Shown: positions 43,145 through 51,219, numbered from the stretch's first letter. The stretch: DNA of 64,000 nt from Acuticoccus sp051016205 (GCA_051016205.1 CP136534.1:3410001-3474000); one strand, 5' to 3'. Program-made: numbers and translations. Notes: generated by a model not told the origin, from the letters alone.

Positions 43145-43158
43145 TTGATCGGAATCAT
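43145..43158. promoter_or_regulatory. FNR/FixK-like box (site 3), between hemerythrin and the amidotransferase
   Basis: TTGAT-CGGA-ATCAT has nine of ten bases of TTGAT-N4-ATCAA. Its centre is 57 bases upstream of the hemerythrin ATG. On the other side it ends three bases before the amidotransferase ATG, where a bound regulator would be expected to block rather than activate. Confidence 0.65.
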
Positions 43159-43161
43159 CTG

Positions 43162-43983
43162 ATGTGCCGACTTTATGGGTTCCTCGCCAACGAGCCGACC
43201 AAGGTGGAATGCACCCTCGTCCATGCGCAAAACGCGCTGATGGCGCAAAGCCTGTCCGACACAAAAGGCCAAAGCCATGCGCACGGCTGGGGCATTGCCA
43301 CGTATGAGGGCGCCGAGCCCACAATCGCCCGCAAGGCCTGGGCCGCCTATAAGGGCGAGCACTTCGCTCGCACCGCCGCCAGAACCTTCGCCGAGCTTGT
43401 GTTGGCCCATGTGCGTCACGCCACGGTGGGAGGCGCCGCGCTCAACAACACCCACCCGTTTCACGACGGCTCCTGGGTCTTTGCCCACAATGGCACGGTG
43501 CCAGGTTTTGCCGCCATGCGGTCAACGCTGCGAGAAAGGATTGCGCGCGAGCATCTGTCGAAGATTGCCGGTGAGACTGACAGCGAGCACATTTTTCGCT
43601 ACTTCCTGACGCTGCGCGATCGGGGCACCATCGACCCGCAGAGCGATCTGCCAGGCGCGCTTTCTTGCCTTGCCGGTGAGATCGGCGCGCTGGCTGAGGC
43701 GTTTGCCCCAGGCAAGCGGCTCGGTCTCAACATAATCGTCTCGGATGGCCATCAACTGGCGGGTACGCGTGTCAACCGCACGCTGTTCTACGTTCATCGG
43801 CGCGGCGTTTACGACTGCGAGATTTGCGGCTTCCCGCATATTCATCACGCGCAGTCCGTCAACCACCGCGCCATCGTGGTCGCCTCCGAGCCGCTCAGCC
43901 ACGAAAACTGGACGGAGGTGCCAAATCACTCAGTTTGGAAAGCCTCCCTCGACCACGGCCTCTCGATCCACCGGATGTGCTGA
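43162..43983 (+). CDS. Class II glutamine amidotransferase (EgtC/YafJ-like)
   Basis: A 273-residue protein starting MCRLYGFLANEPTKVEC. Cys 2 must be exposed by Met removal to act as the N-terminal nucleophile, which fixes the start at 43162. Other Ntn-type blocks are present: GQSHAHGWGIATYEG, LAHVRHATVGG (the Arg that holds the substrate carboxylate), WVFAHNGTVPGF (oxyanion Asn-Gly) and GETDSEHIF. There is no attached synthase domain, as in EgtC, the ergothioneine gamma-glutamyl hydrolase. It is divergent from hemerythrin and the ATP-grasp ligase. It likely cleaves a gamma-glutamyl amide. Confidence 0.85.
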   Translation: MCRLYGFLANEPTKVECTLVHAQNALMAQSLSDTKGQSHAHGWGIATYEGAEPTIARKAWAAYKGEHFARTAARTFAELVLAHVRHATVGGAALNNTHPFHDGSWVFAHNGTVPGFAAMRSTLRERIAREHLSKIAGETDSEHIFRYFLTLRDRGTIDPQSDLPGALSCLAGEIGALAEAFAPGKRLGLNIIVSDGHQLAGTRVNRTLFYVHRRGVYDCEICGFPHIHHAQSVNHRAIVVASEPLSHENWTEVPNHSVWKASLDHGLSIHRMC

Positions 43984-44080
43984 TCCCTGGCGCCCTCCAG
44001 TGCAGTCCTCTGGGGACCAAGCCGCGCCGCCATGGCGTCAAGACCGACCCTTGCCGGAAGTGGCAGGCCGGGTCCACACC

Positions 44081-44187
44081 CTAGAGCGGTTTGCGGTCAG
44101 ACGGAAACATCAGATCGCAAGAAAACCGCACTATTTCAAAGGAGTAGAGCATCTCATCTGCGTCCGTATGGACGCAGGATGCTCTAG
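44081..44187. repeat. 107-bp CTAG-bounded repeat, copy 1
   Basis: It opens CTAGAGCGGTTTGCGG and ends GGATGCTCTAG, with 7-bp terminal inverted repeats CTAGAGC/GCTCTAG. The right half forms a hairpin, TGCGTCC-GTAT-GGACGCA, framed by GAGCATC and GATGCTC. It is the same length as the copy at 63705-63811 and differs at about seven positions. Its right end supplies the TAG stop of the SMP-30 gene. Confidence 0.85.
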
Positions 44188-45101
44188 GACAACCCGAACA
44201 CCGGAGCGCCGGCACAAGGGGTCGTGGCGCGCAAAATCGTGCCGGTTTCGGCCTCTGTGATGAACATGGTGCGGTTTTCAGGGCCGCCGAACGCGACATT
44301 CGTGGTGTGCGCCCCGGTGGGCGAGACGACGCGGGTGGTGAACTCGCCGCGCGGATCGGTCAGCCAGACCGAGCCGAGGCCGATATGGCAAATGGCAAGC
44401 TCCCCCGCCGCACCAAGGGCCAACCCGTCAGGGCCGCCGCCGCCCGAAAGGTGCACATACACCCCCACCTTCGCCACACCGCCATCTGGCAGAAGCGGCA
44501 CGCGCCACACGCTGTTAGCCCTTGTGACGGCCACGAACAGCGACTGCTCATCCGCCGACAGAACAAGCCCGTTGGGGCTTGGAACGTTGTTCAGCAGACA
44601 GTCCACCGTACCGTCCCTGCGAACGCGGAACACGCGCCCCGTGGGGTCCTGCATCCCCGTCAGCCCCTGATCGGTAAAGTAAAGATCGCCGGTGGAGGAA
44701 AAGGTGAGATCGTTGACCGCCTTCAGCCGCTCCAAACGGTAGCGGTCGAAGAAGCGTTTGATCGACCCCGTGGCGGGGTCGAACTCCATGATGCCATTCT
44801 TGTAATCAGCCACGAACAAGCGCCCATCGCGGTGGAAGGCAAGGCCATTGGGCTCCCCATCATAGCTGAGGCGAACCTGCCAATGGCCGTTTGGGTCGAT
44901 GGTGAAGATGCGGCCATAGGCAATGTCGACGCACCACAAGTTGCCCGCCGTGTCGAAGGCCGGACCTTCCAGCAACGAATGCTCCGGCGAGGGGACAGGC
45001 TGCCCCTCACGCCATTCGGACGGACCGCTGCCTCGAAGGGCGGGCGGCAGGGTGGTAAAGACCTCGGCTTGGATGACTTCGGGAGGGCGCATGAGCATCA
45101 T
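44184..45101 (-). CDS. SMP-30/gluconolactonase-type protein
   Basis: A 305-residue six-bladed propeller of the SMP-30/gluconolactonase family: LLEGPAFDTAGNLWCVDIAY with the metal-binding Glu, YDGEPNGLAFHRDGRLFVAD, LKAVNDLTFSSTGDLYFTD with a metal Asn, and VPSPNGLVLSADEQSLFVAV. Such enzymes hydrolyse sugar-acid lactones. It lies 18 bases downstream of a TRAP large permease and is probably the last gene of that operon, so the imported substrate may be a lactone or sugar acid. Its stop TAG (44184-44186) lies in the terminal CTAG of the interspersed repeat, so the C-terminus may have been reset by the repeat. Confidence 0.93.
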   Translation of the reverse strand: MMLMRPPEVIQAEVFTTLPPALRGSGPSEWREGQPVPSPEHSLLEGPAFDTAGNLWCVDIAYGRIFTIDPNGHWQVRLSYDGEPNGLAFHRDGRLFVADYKNGIMEFDPATGSIKRFFDRYRLERLKAVNDLTFSSTGDLYFTDQGLTGMQDPTGRVFRVRRDGTVDCLLNNVPSPNGLVLSADEQSLFVAVTRANSVWRVPLLPDGGVAKVGVYVHLSGGGGPDGLALGAAGELAICHIGLGSVWLTDPRGEFTTRVVSPTGAHTTNVAFGGPENRTMFITEAETGTILRATTPCAGAPVFGLS

Positions 45102-45119
45102 TCACAGGATCTAGCTGGG

Positions 45120-46418
45120 TCAGCCGCGCATCGCGTGCGGGAGGTAAAGGGCGATGGCGGGCACGAAGTAAAGGAGGATCGCGAAGGCGACGATGATGAC
45201 CGCATAAGGCAAGGAGGCGCGGGCGATGGTGCCAAGCCGCGCATCGCTGATCGACTGGATCGCGAACAGATTGAGTCCCATGGGCGGGGTCAGCGCCCCA
45301 AGCTCGATGAGAAGGACGATCACGACCCCCATCCAGACGATGTCGTATCCCATGGACAAAAACACAGGGAACAGCACCGGCACCGTCAGAAGCATGATGG
45401 ACAAGCCATCGATCAGCATGCCGATGACAGCGTAGAGCGCGATGAGAAGAAGGAAAAAGGTGAACGGGCCGAACCCCGCCTCGGCAAGCGCGCTGGAAAG
45501 GCCGCGGCCGATCCCCGACTGGACGATGGCAAAGCTGAGGAACTGCGCATTGATGGTGATGAACATAACAACGCACGTGCTGATCACCGCATTGCGCAGC
45601 GCAGCAGCAACGCTTGCCCAAGTGAGTTGGCGGTAGGCTAGGCCAAGGAGGAGGGCGAGGGCACTGCCAAAGCCTGCAGCCTCCGTGGGCGTGACGATAC
45701 CGGCGTACATACCCCCCACGACAGCGCCCACCAGCGCCACCACCGGCACGGTGTCGATGAGGGCCTTGCCCCGGCTTGCGCGCACGGCACTGCGGTCGGC
45801 GGGTGCGATGGATGGGGTGATGAGGACGCGCACGAAGATGTAACCCATGAAAAGGGCCGCAAGCAGGAGACCTGGCACGATCCCCGCCATGAACACGTCG
45901 AGCACCGAGGCCTGCGTGATGGAGGCATAGACAATCATCGGAATGCTCGGTGGAATGAGGATCCCGAGGCAGCCGCCGCCTGTGAGGGAGCCCAGGGTCA
46001 AGGTGTCGGCATAGCCGCGCGCGCGCATTTGCGGCACCGCAACGGTGCCCACCGTGAGCGCCGTTGCGACGGTGGAGCCGGCAAGGGCAGAAAACGCTGC
46101 GCAGCCCACGATGTTGGTGTGCGCCAATCCACCAGGCAACCGGCCCAAAAGCACCGCCACGCCCCCATAAAAGCGCGCGGCGAGCCCGCTTCTGAGGATA
46201 ATCTCCCCCATCAGGATAAACAAAGGGATGGCAACGAGGGTGAACGAGGTGGTGGTGTTCCAAATGATGTCGCCGAAGGTGGGCCAAAGCCGCGTGCCCG
46301 ACATCATCGTCACGCCGAGGATCCCGACAACGCCGATTGCGGTGCCGATCAACGCGCCGCCGAGCAGGAGCGCTGTCAAAACGAGCGCATAGATGAGAAG
46401 TGCCGTCGTCCAGTCCAC
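45120..46418 (-). CDS. dctM: TRAP transporter large permease (DctM type), second system
   Basis: A 432-residue DctM protein with about 12 hydrophobic segments and family blocks FTLVAIPLFILMGEIILRSG, FSALAGSTVATALTVGTVAV, GGGCLGILIPPSIPMIVYAS and LIELGALTPPMGLNLFAIQS. GTG start six bases after the small-permease stop. It belongs to a different TRAP system from the one at 4.5-7.3 kb. Confidence 0.95.
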   Translation of the reverse strand: MDWTTALLIYALVLTALLLGGALIGTAIGVVGILGVTMMSGTRLWPTFGDIIWNTTTSFTLVAIPLFILMGEIILRSGLAARFYGGVAVLLGRLPGGLAHTNIVGCAAFSALAGSTVATALTVGTVAVPQMRARGYADTLTLGSLTGGGCLGILIPPSIPMIVYASITQASVLDVFMAGIVPGLLLAALFMGYIFVRVLITPSIAPADRSAVRASRGKALIDTVPVVALVGAVVGGMYAGIVTPTEAAGFGSALALLLGLAYRQLTWASVAAALRNAVISTCVVMFITINAQFLSFAIVQSGIGRGLSSALAEAGFGPFTFFLLLIALYAVIGMLIDGLSIMLLTVPVLFPVFLSMGYDIVWMGVVIVLLIELGALTPPMGLNLFAIQSISDARLGTIARASLPYAVIIVAFAILLYFVPAIALYLPHAMRG

Positions 46419-46424
46419 GGCGGG

Positions 46425-46949
46425 TCAGACCTTCAAGCCGAGAAGACGGCGCAGCCCCTCCTCAGCGAAGGAGAGCGCGAGGAGGGCAAATCCCACTGGC
46501 AGGATTGCCTGAGGGATGGCGAGCGGCGTTTGCGAGGCGAAGGCGGAGGTGGACCCAAACAGAAGGCTGAGCGACAGCGTCTTCCAGCCCGCATAGGCCG
46601 AGATTGCCGAAAGCACAGCCCCGGTGAGCGCGCCGAGCGCCAGGAAGACGCGGCCTACTTTGCCGGTCAGCCGCCGCGCCACAATGTCGACCCTCAGGAG
46701 TGCGCCGCGGCGGTGGGCATAGATGAAACCGAACAGGACGAGGACGGCGAACCCGTAGCCGGCGTACTCGTCCGCCACCAGGGTGGAGGAGCCGAACAGG
46801 TAGCGCACCACAATCTCAGTGTTCATGAGAACGAGGATCGCGACCATCGTCGCTCCAGCGATGACGAGCGCCGCGAACGCTACGCCATCGAGGACGCTGC
46901 GCAATAGCCGCGCCCATGCCGGCTCATGGGGTTCGCTCGGGTCCGTCAC
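46425..46949 (-). CDS. dctQ: TRAP transporter small permease (DctQ type), second system
   Basis: About 174 residues, with four membrane helices (FAALVIAGATMVAILVLMN and others) and the DctQ block EIVVRYLFGSSTLVADEYAG. The GTG at 46949 is chosen because GGAGG lies exactly five bases before it; the longer start at 46997 would overlap the binding-protein gene by 26 bases with a badly spaced site. It joins DctM and DctP in an uptake system. Confidence 0.9.
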   Translation of the reverse strand: MTDPSEPHEPAWARLLRSVLDGVAFAALVIAGATMVAILVLMNTEIVVRYLFGSSTLVADEYAGYGFAVLVLFGFIYAHRRGALLRVDIVARRLTGKVGRVFLALGALTGAVLSAISAYAGWKTLSLSLLFGSTSAFASQTPLAIPQAILPVGFALLALSFAEEGLRRLLGLKV

Positions 46950-46971
46950 CAAAGCCTCCGGGCTTGCAGCG

Positions 46972-47970
46972 TCAGCGGGTGCAGGCGGCGCTGACACGCT
47001 CCATCATGGAGGCGGCGAAGTCGCCGTTTTCTTCTGCCCAGGCTTGCCACATGGGCGATGTCAGCTCGCGCGCTTTCGCAACGTCTTGCGCACTCGGGGT
47101 GATCAGCGTCATCCCCTCGGCGACAAGCTTTTCCTTCGCGTTGTCCGCCGCAGCCTCGATAGCTTCGCGGAAACGGCCCTGCCAGGCGCTCGCCCGCGCG
47201 CGCAACACATCGGCCGTCTGCGTGTCGAGCGCGTCAAAGGCCGCACCGTTCACCGCCACCAACTGGTTCGTCATGGTGAAATCGAGGATGTAGCCGTAGT
47301 CGGTCACCTCGTAGAATTTCCAGTCGTAGGCCGGAACGACGGCGGTGATCGCCCCGTCCACCACGCCCCGCTGCAGCGCCGGAATGACTTCGGTGGGTGT
47401 GATCGCAACGCCTGAAGCACCCAGCAGATCCAGCATATCCACCTGTGTGCGGTTCCACGTGCGGATCTTGCGGCCCGAGAGGTCGCCAAGGCTCTCCACT
47501 CCGTCCTTCAGCCAGATCTGCTGCGGCGGCATGGTCCACGCCGTCAGCGCTTCCACCTTGAACTTGTCCTTCAGGTGCTCGTTGACGAGCGGCAGCACCT
47601 CGCCTGAGGCTGCATAAAAGGCGTCCATCGAGGTGCAGATGAAGGGGAGGACGAAAACGTTGAGTTCAGGAACATCGCCTGCAACAGGGCCAACGGCGAG
47701 ATCGGCCATCTGCACTTGGTTTGTGGCAAGTGCCCGCAGAACGTCAGAGTTCTTGTAGGGGAGTTCGCCGCCCGAATAGACCTCGATGGTCAGCGCGCCG
47801 TCCGTTGCGTCAAGAATGTCGGCGGCAAATTCGCGGTAGATCTTTGTGGGCACGTCATTGGTGTTGAAGGGCGTGAAGAACGTCCACGTGGTCTCGGCCG
47901 CAGCCGCTGTGGGGCCTGCCGCGATCGACGCGGCGATGGCAAGCCCAGCAATCCATGAAGTCGTACGCAT
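46972..47970 (-). CDS. dctP: TRAP transporter solute-binding protein (DctP type), second system
   Basis: A 332-residue precursor with Sec signal (RTTSWIAGLAIAASIAAGP, cleavage after AAA near residue 26) and the DctP domain: TTWTFFTPFNTNDVPTKIYR, a GELPYKNSDVLRALATNQVQ block, and GRKIRTWNRTQVDMLDLLGA with the Arg that binds the substrate carboxylate. GGAGG lies 6 bases before the ATG at 47970. It is first in a dctPQM-SMP-30 operon. The divergent LysR gene is its likely regulator. Confidence 0.94.
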   Translation of the reverse strand: MRTTSWIAGLAIAASIAAGPTAAAAETTWTFFTPFNTNDVPTKIYREFAADILDATDGALTIEVYSGGELPYKNSDVLRALATNQVQMADLAVGPVAGDVPELNVFVLPFICTSMDAFYAASGEVLPLVNEHLKDKFKVEALTAWTMPPQQIWLKDGVESLGDLSGRKIRTWNRTQVDMLDLLGASGVAITPTEVIPALQRGVVDGAITAVVPAYDWKFYEVTDYGYILDFTMTNQLVAVNGAAFDALDTQTADVLRARASAWQGRFREAIEAAADNAKEKLVAEGMTLITPSAQDVAKARELTSPMWQAWAEENGDFAASMMERVSAACTR

Positions 47971-48129
47971 GAGGGTCCTCCCGATCGGTGTCCCGCGAGG
48001 CGTTCGCGCGCCCCGCTTGGTTGGCCGCAGGCGCAATCGTCAAAACGCGAGGCTTCGCGGACGATGGCCTGGACGCTTTAAGGTGACGGGGGAGCAGTCC
48101 TATAGTCTAATGTGAAAAGAGACCCCTGC

Positions 48130-48146
48130 CATAATACTGTGTTATG
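48130..48146. promoter_or_regulatory. LysR-type operator (T-N11-A palindrome)
   Basis: CATAA-TACTGTG-TTATG is an inverted repeat with the T-N11-A core of LysR-type sites. It overlaps the LysR start codon, which suggests autorepression, and lies in the divergent region with dctP. Confidence 0.55.
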
Positions 48147-49100
48147 CCTCGCCTCAGCCTTCGCCAGTTGGAAATCATTCGCGCCATCATGCGCACAGGC
48201 AGTTTGACGGCAGCGGCCAACGCGCTGGGCATCTCTCAGCCAGCGGCAAGCCGCCTGCTGCGTCATGGGGAGGATCAGCTGGGTTTTCAGCTGTTCGAGC
48301 GGCAGGCGAACGGGTTGTCTCCCACCATTGAGGTGCGTGCGCTGACGGAAGAGATCGACCGTGTGTTTACCGAGCTCGACCACATCGACAGGGCGCTCCA
48401 TGATGCTGCACGGCTGAAAGCGGGACGCCTGCGCATTGCCGCGATTCCATCCCTTGCACTTACGGTGGTGGCCGAAGCGGTGGGCCGGTTTACCAAAGCC
48501 TACCCTGAAGTGAGCGTCGCGGTGGAGACGGCGATGAACTACGAGGTGGCCGATCTCGTCATGGACCGGCGTGTGGAGCTTGGCCTTGCCTATGTGCCGA
48601 CGCGGACCTACGAACTGGCGATCCGCGATTTGTGCTTGACGCACGTCCTTGTGGCCCTGTCGCGCGATCATCCGCTGGCCGGGCGGCCGTCCCTGTCTGC
48701 CGGCGATCTTCAAGGCGAAAGGCTCATCTCCTTCAGCAATGCCTTACCCATTGGCGAGAAAATCGACGCCGCGTTTGCTGCGGCGGGGGTTTTGCGTTCC
48801 GTGGCGCTTGAGGTGGGCCATTCTTTTCTTGCGAGCGCCTTCGTCGCCCAAGGGGCAGGGATCGCGCTGGTGGACGGGTTTGCCCAAGAAAGCGGCCTTT
48901 TCCCAAACCTTGCCTTCGTGCCGTTCCACCCTGCGATTCCGATCCGCGCCGTGCTCATCACCGCAGGTGATCGGGCCCTCTCACGCGCCGCCGCCCAGTT
49001 CGCCAACGACCTCCTTCGGTCCAGGCAGCAAGAGAAGGATGCGCTTTGCATGGTCCCGCCGGCAGACACCCCGTCGTCTGCGGGTCCGGACCCTTTGTGA
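48144..49100 (+). CDS. LysR-family transcriptional regulator
   Basis: A 318-residue LysR protein: N-terminal winged helix-turn-helix (LRQLEIIRAIMRTGSLTAAA, NALGISQPAASRLLRHGEDQ) and a LysR substrate domain (GRLRIAAIPSLALTVVAEAV, VAQGAGIALVDGFAQESGLF). It is divergent from the TRAP-SMP-30 operon, which it most likely controls in response to the transported compound. ATG at 48144. The last 25 residues (PPADTPSSAGPDPL) are extra to the family domain. Confidence 0.93.
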   Translation: MPRLSLRQLEIIRAIMRTGSLTAAANALGISQPAASRLLRHGEDQLGFQLFERQANGLSPTIEVRALTEEIDRVFTELDHIDRALHDAARLKAGRLRIAAIPSLALTVVAEAVGRFTKAYPEVSVAVETAMNYEVADLVMDRRVELGLAYVPTRTYELAIRDLCLTHVLVALSRDHPLAGRPSLSAGDLQGERLISFSNALPIGEKIDAAFAAAGVLRSVALEVGHSFLASAFVAQGAGIALVDGFAQESGLFPNLAFVPFHPAIPIRAVLITAGDRALSRAAAQFANDLLRSRQQEKDALCMVPPADTPSSAGPDPL

Positions 49101-49180
49101 AGCACAAGGCGCCCGCCGGCGTTGGGCCCACGAACAGTCGCGTTTAGACATAGGCGGCATCTCCGTGACGGATGGCGTTT

Positions 49181-49227
49181 CCCGGCCGGCGACAACGATC
49201 ATGTACACGGTGGCTGGGAGCGCAAAA
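49181..49227 (+). repeat. 47-bp direct repeat, copy A
   Basis: The stretch GGCCGGCGACAACG, then TCAT and a closing GAGCGCAAAA, matches 50846-50892 at about 39 of 47 positions. The two copies flank the broken trmH and the SGNH hydrolase genes. Confidence 0.6.
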
Positions 49228-49254
49228 ACGCCAGGACAACGCTGAGTATAGGCT

Positions 49255-49933
49255 TCAGGGCCCACCGCCTGTGGACGTATCACCGCTGTTCTGGGGTAAA
49301 ACCCTCGGTAGCGGCTTGGCGCGTTTGCCCTTCTGCCTGCTGCGCCGAAATTTGCTTTGGTACTCGCGCCGCTGTTTCGTGACCTCGTAGAGAACGATGC
49401 CGGAACTCGTCCCGAGGTTGAGGCTTTCGATCATTCCGAACATCGGGATTGCGACGCACATCTCGCAGTGGTCGACGGCGAGAGCACTGATGCCGCGCTT
49501 CTCGTTGGCGAACCACACGGCAAGCTTCGTATGTTCGGTGCAATCGCCCTCGTGCAGATAAAGGCTTGTCTTGGCTTTCACATGAGGCGAGGCCACAATC
49601 GACGCGAAACCCCGGCACTCCAGATGGCTCAAGCACGCTACAGTGGACTCAAAGCATTTTACGAAAGTCCATTTGACGGCAGATGCAGAACTCTTTGAAA
49701 GGGACTTCCGTTCACGCATCTCCTGCCAATCATCGGGCAGAGCTGATCGCGAATCGACGATATAGACCTATTCGACGCCAAGTGCGTTTTGCGTTGCGTC
49801 CCACCGCGCCGATGTTTCGAACGTCCACTGGATCTTCGATAATGGCGATGAGATTCTTGCAGCGAAACGGCTTGATCGCGGCCGCACGCTTGCGAACCGA
49901 CGGTCTCGATTTCTTCCCATCGACGCTTTCCAT
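49255..49933 (-). pseudogene. Broken TrmH-type (SPOUT) RNA 2'-O-methyltransferase
   Basis: Two frames together give the family. From ATG at 49933: MESVDGKKSRPSVRKRAAAI, then NLIAIIEDPVDVRNIGAV and GRNA. Then one extra A in a GCAAAACGC run shifts the frame; the next frame reads NALGVE, an in-frame TAG, then VYIVDSRSALPDDWQEMRER and on through KTSLYLHEGDCTEHTKLAVW, ANEKRGISALAVDHCEM and IPMFGMIESLNLGTSSG, the SPOUT cofactor-knot motifs. So it has at least a frameshift and a stop codon. The usual GNE of the knot is ANE. The tail is Lys/Arg-rich. It was a tRNA or rRNA ribose methylase. Confidence 0.8.
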
Positions 49934-50041
49934 GGTCGCCGCCTAACACGCTTTGAGAGTGATGAGAACGTCCAACTAGCGCTTGTCGTTGGCTCCGCCC
50001 CTCGGATCGGGCGCGCCGGCTGCACAAGCTCTTACGGACGT

Positions 50042-50650
50042 TCACATGCGTATATTCGCAAGAATGTGGTCCACGATTTTTTGCCCTCCCTGATTTGATG
50101 GCTCGATTGGCGAAACCGTAGAAAAATCAGCGGTTTCGATGCACACTTCGTGTAAGTTGAACACTGGAACGCTTCGAGCGTTCGCTTCTGCTGTAATCAC
50201 GTCGTTAAATCTAGATATGGCCACCGGAGCGAATTCTCGCCAAACTGGATCTTCAAAAGGGATGGCTGTGTATATTGTGCAAACGTAAACCATCAAGCCA
50301 GTCCCTACGGCGTCGTCAATCATCGCCCGATACTCAGATTTAAACTGAGCCAGAGGTTGCTTGATCAGATTGTCCAAGTCACCAGAATTCTTGATTTTCA
50401 ACAAAAGATCAGAGTATTGACGTGCATCGTTTCCACCAACACTGACGATCAAATCGGTGGTATTGGACGGCAATTCGGTGATTTGGTCTTTGACATGCTT
50501 TATGCAATCACCGTCCACGGCGACTTTCGAGGCCGTCCACGTTTTGGGAAGCGAGCGCCGTAACTGTTCAATCACGCCAGCTTCACCCAAGACGTAGCCG
50601 TCGTTATCGAAGATTGAGTCTCCGGCCAATACGAGGTGCTTCGCTTCCAT
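50042..50650 (-). CDS. SGNH/GDSL hydrolase
   Basis: A 202-residue GDSL-family hydrolase. Block I is LVLAGDSIFDNDGYV with the nucleophile Ser; the oxyanion Asn block is VSVGGNDARQYSD; the C-terminal block is SPIEPSNQGGQKIVDHILAN, where the usual DxxH catalytic pair is not evident. The ATG at 50650 is chosen because AGGAG lies about 9 bases before it. Codon use is more AT-rich than in its neighbours, and it lies between two copies of a 47-bp repeat, which suggests horizontal acquisition. The substrate is unknown. Confidence 0.85.
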   Translation of the reverse strand: MEAKHLVLAGDSIFDNDGYVLGEAGVIEQLRRSLPKTWTASKVAVDGDCIKHVKDQITELPSNTTDLIVSVGGNDARQYSDLLLKIKNSGDLDNLIKQPLAQFKSEYRAMIDDAVGTGLMVYVCTIYTAIPFEDPVWREFAPVAISRFNDVITAEANARSVPVFNLHEVCIETADFSTVSPIEPSNQGGQKIVDHILANIRM

Positions 50651-51000
50651 CGCGCTGCTCTCCTGCACGCAGTCGACGGGGACACGTTGACCGTCCCCAA
50701 ATAATGACGATCACAACTGGCAAGGCCGATCTGGGTTCCACGCGGCCCTCCATGGCGGCCCCGACTCAAATATCGCAGGGCCGTCAGTATCACGATCGGA
50801 AGCCATTGATCCCAATGACAACTGCGATGCCTGTCGCCGCACTTTTCCGGCCGGCGACAACGCTCATTTGCATAGGGGCTGTGAGCGCAAAACCCTCAGG
50901 CCGCCTGCTGCAAGAAGGGATCCGCAGCCTCACTCGCGTGAGGGGAGCGCCATCAGGTCGCAAAAAGTTCGCCAAGCGGAGGCTGCAAACGTTTTGTGGA
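50651..51000. other. 350 bases without a convincing gene
   Basis: It holds copy B of the 47-bp repeat (50846-50892) and nothing else recognised. Short open frames on both strands lack motifs and ribosome sites. It probably has the promoter of the SGNH gene at its left end. Confidence 0.5.
50846..50892 (+). repeat. 47-bp direct repeat, copy B
   Basis: It matches copy A at 49181-49227 in the same orientation, 1665 bases away, with the core GGCCGGCGACAACG and the end GAGCGCAAAA conserved. Confidence 0.6.
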
Positions 51001-51219
51001 CTACGGGCAGCAGTGTTTGCCCATCTGAATCGGCGGACACGGCACGGTCGCGTACGAGCAGAAGACGCAACAATCGCCCTCGGCTGGCCGTAGAAGCGTC
51101 TTGCAACTCTTACACTCATAAAACCACTGGCATGCATCCGTCGGCATCGTTTCTTCTGCTTCCTGTGCGCACTCAGGGCACTTGATCACAGTATGAAGGA
51201 TGACATCGTCTGAATACAT
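51001..51219 (-). CDS. GDCC-type zinc-ribbon protein linked to mercury resistance
   Basis: A 72-residue protein with Cys pairs KCPECAQEAE, ACQWFYECKSCKTLL and the signature GDCCVFCSYATVPCPPIQ. Small proteins with a GDCCVFCSYG-VPCPP motif are commonly found beside merR/merT in proteobacteria; here the Gly after CSY is Ala. The ATG at 51219 is five bases after the MerT-like stop, so the genes are in one operon. It probably binds metal. Its exact task is not known. Confidence 0.8.
   Translation of the reverse strand: MYSDDVILHTVIKCPECAQEAEETMPTDACQWFYECKSCKTLLRPAEGDCCVFCSYATVPCPPIQMGKHCCP

Noticed and set aside
46949..46997. Longer start of the second DctQ gene at 46997
   Set aside because: It would overlap the binding-protein gene by 26 bases with a ribosome site one base from the start, while GTG at 46949 has GGAGG at ideal spacing.
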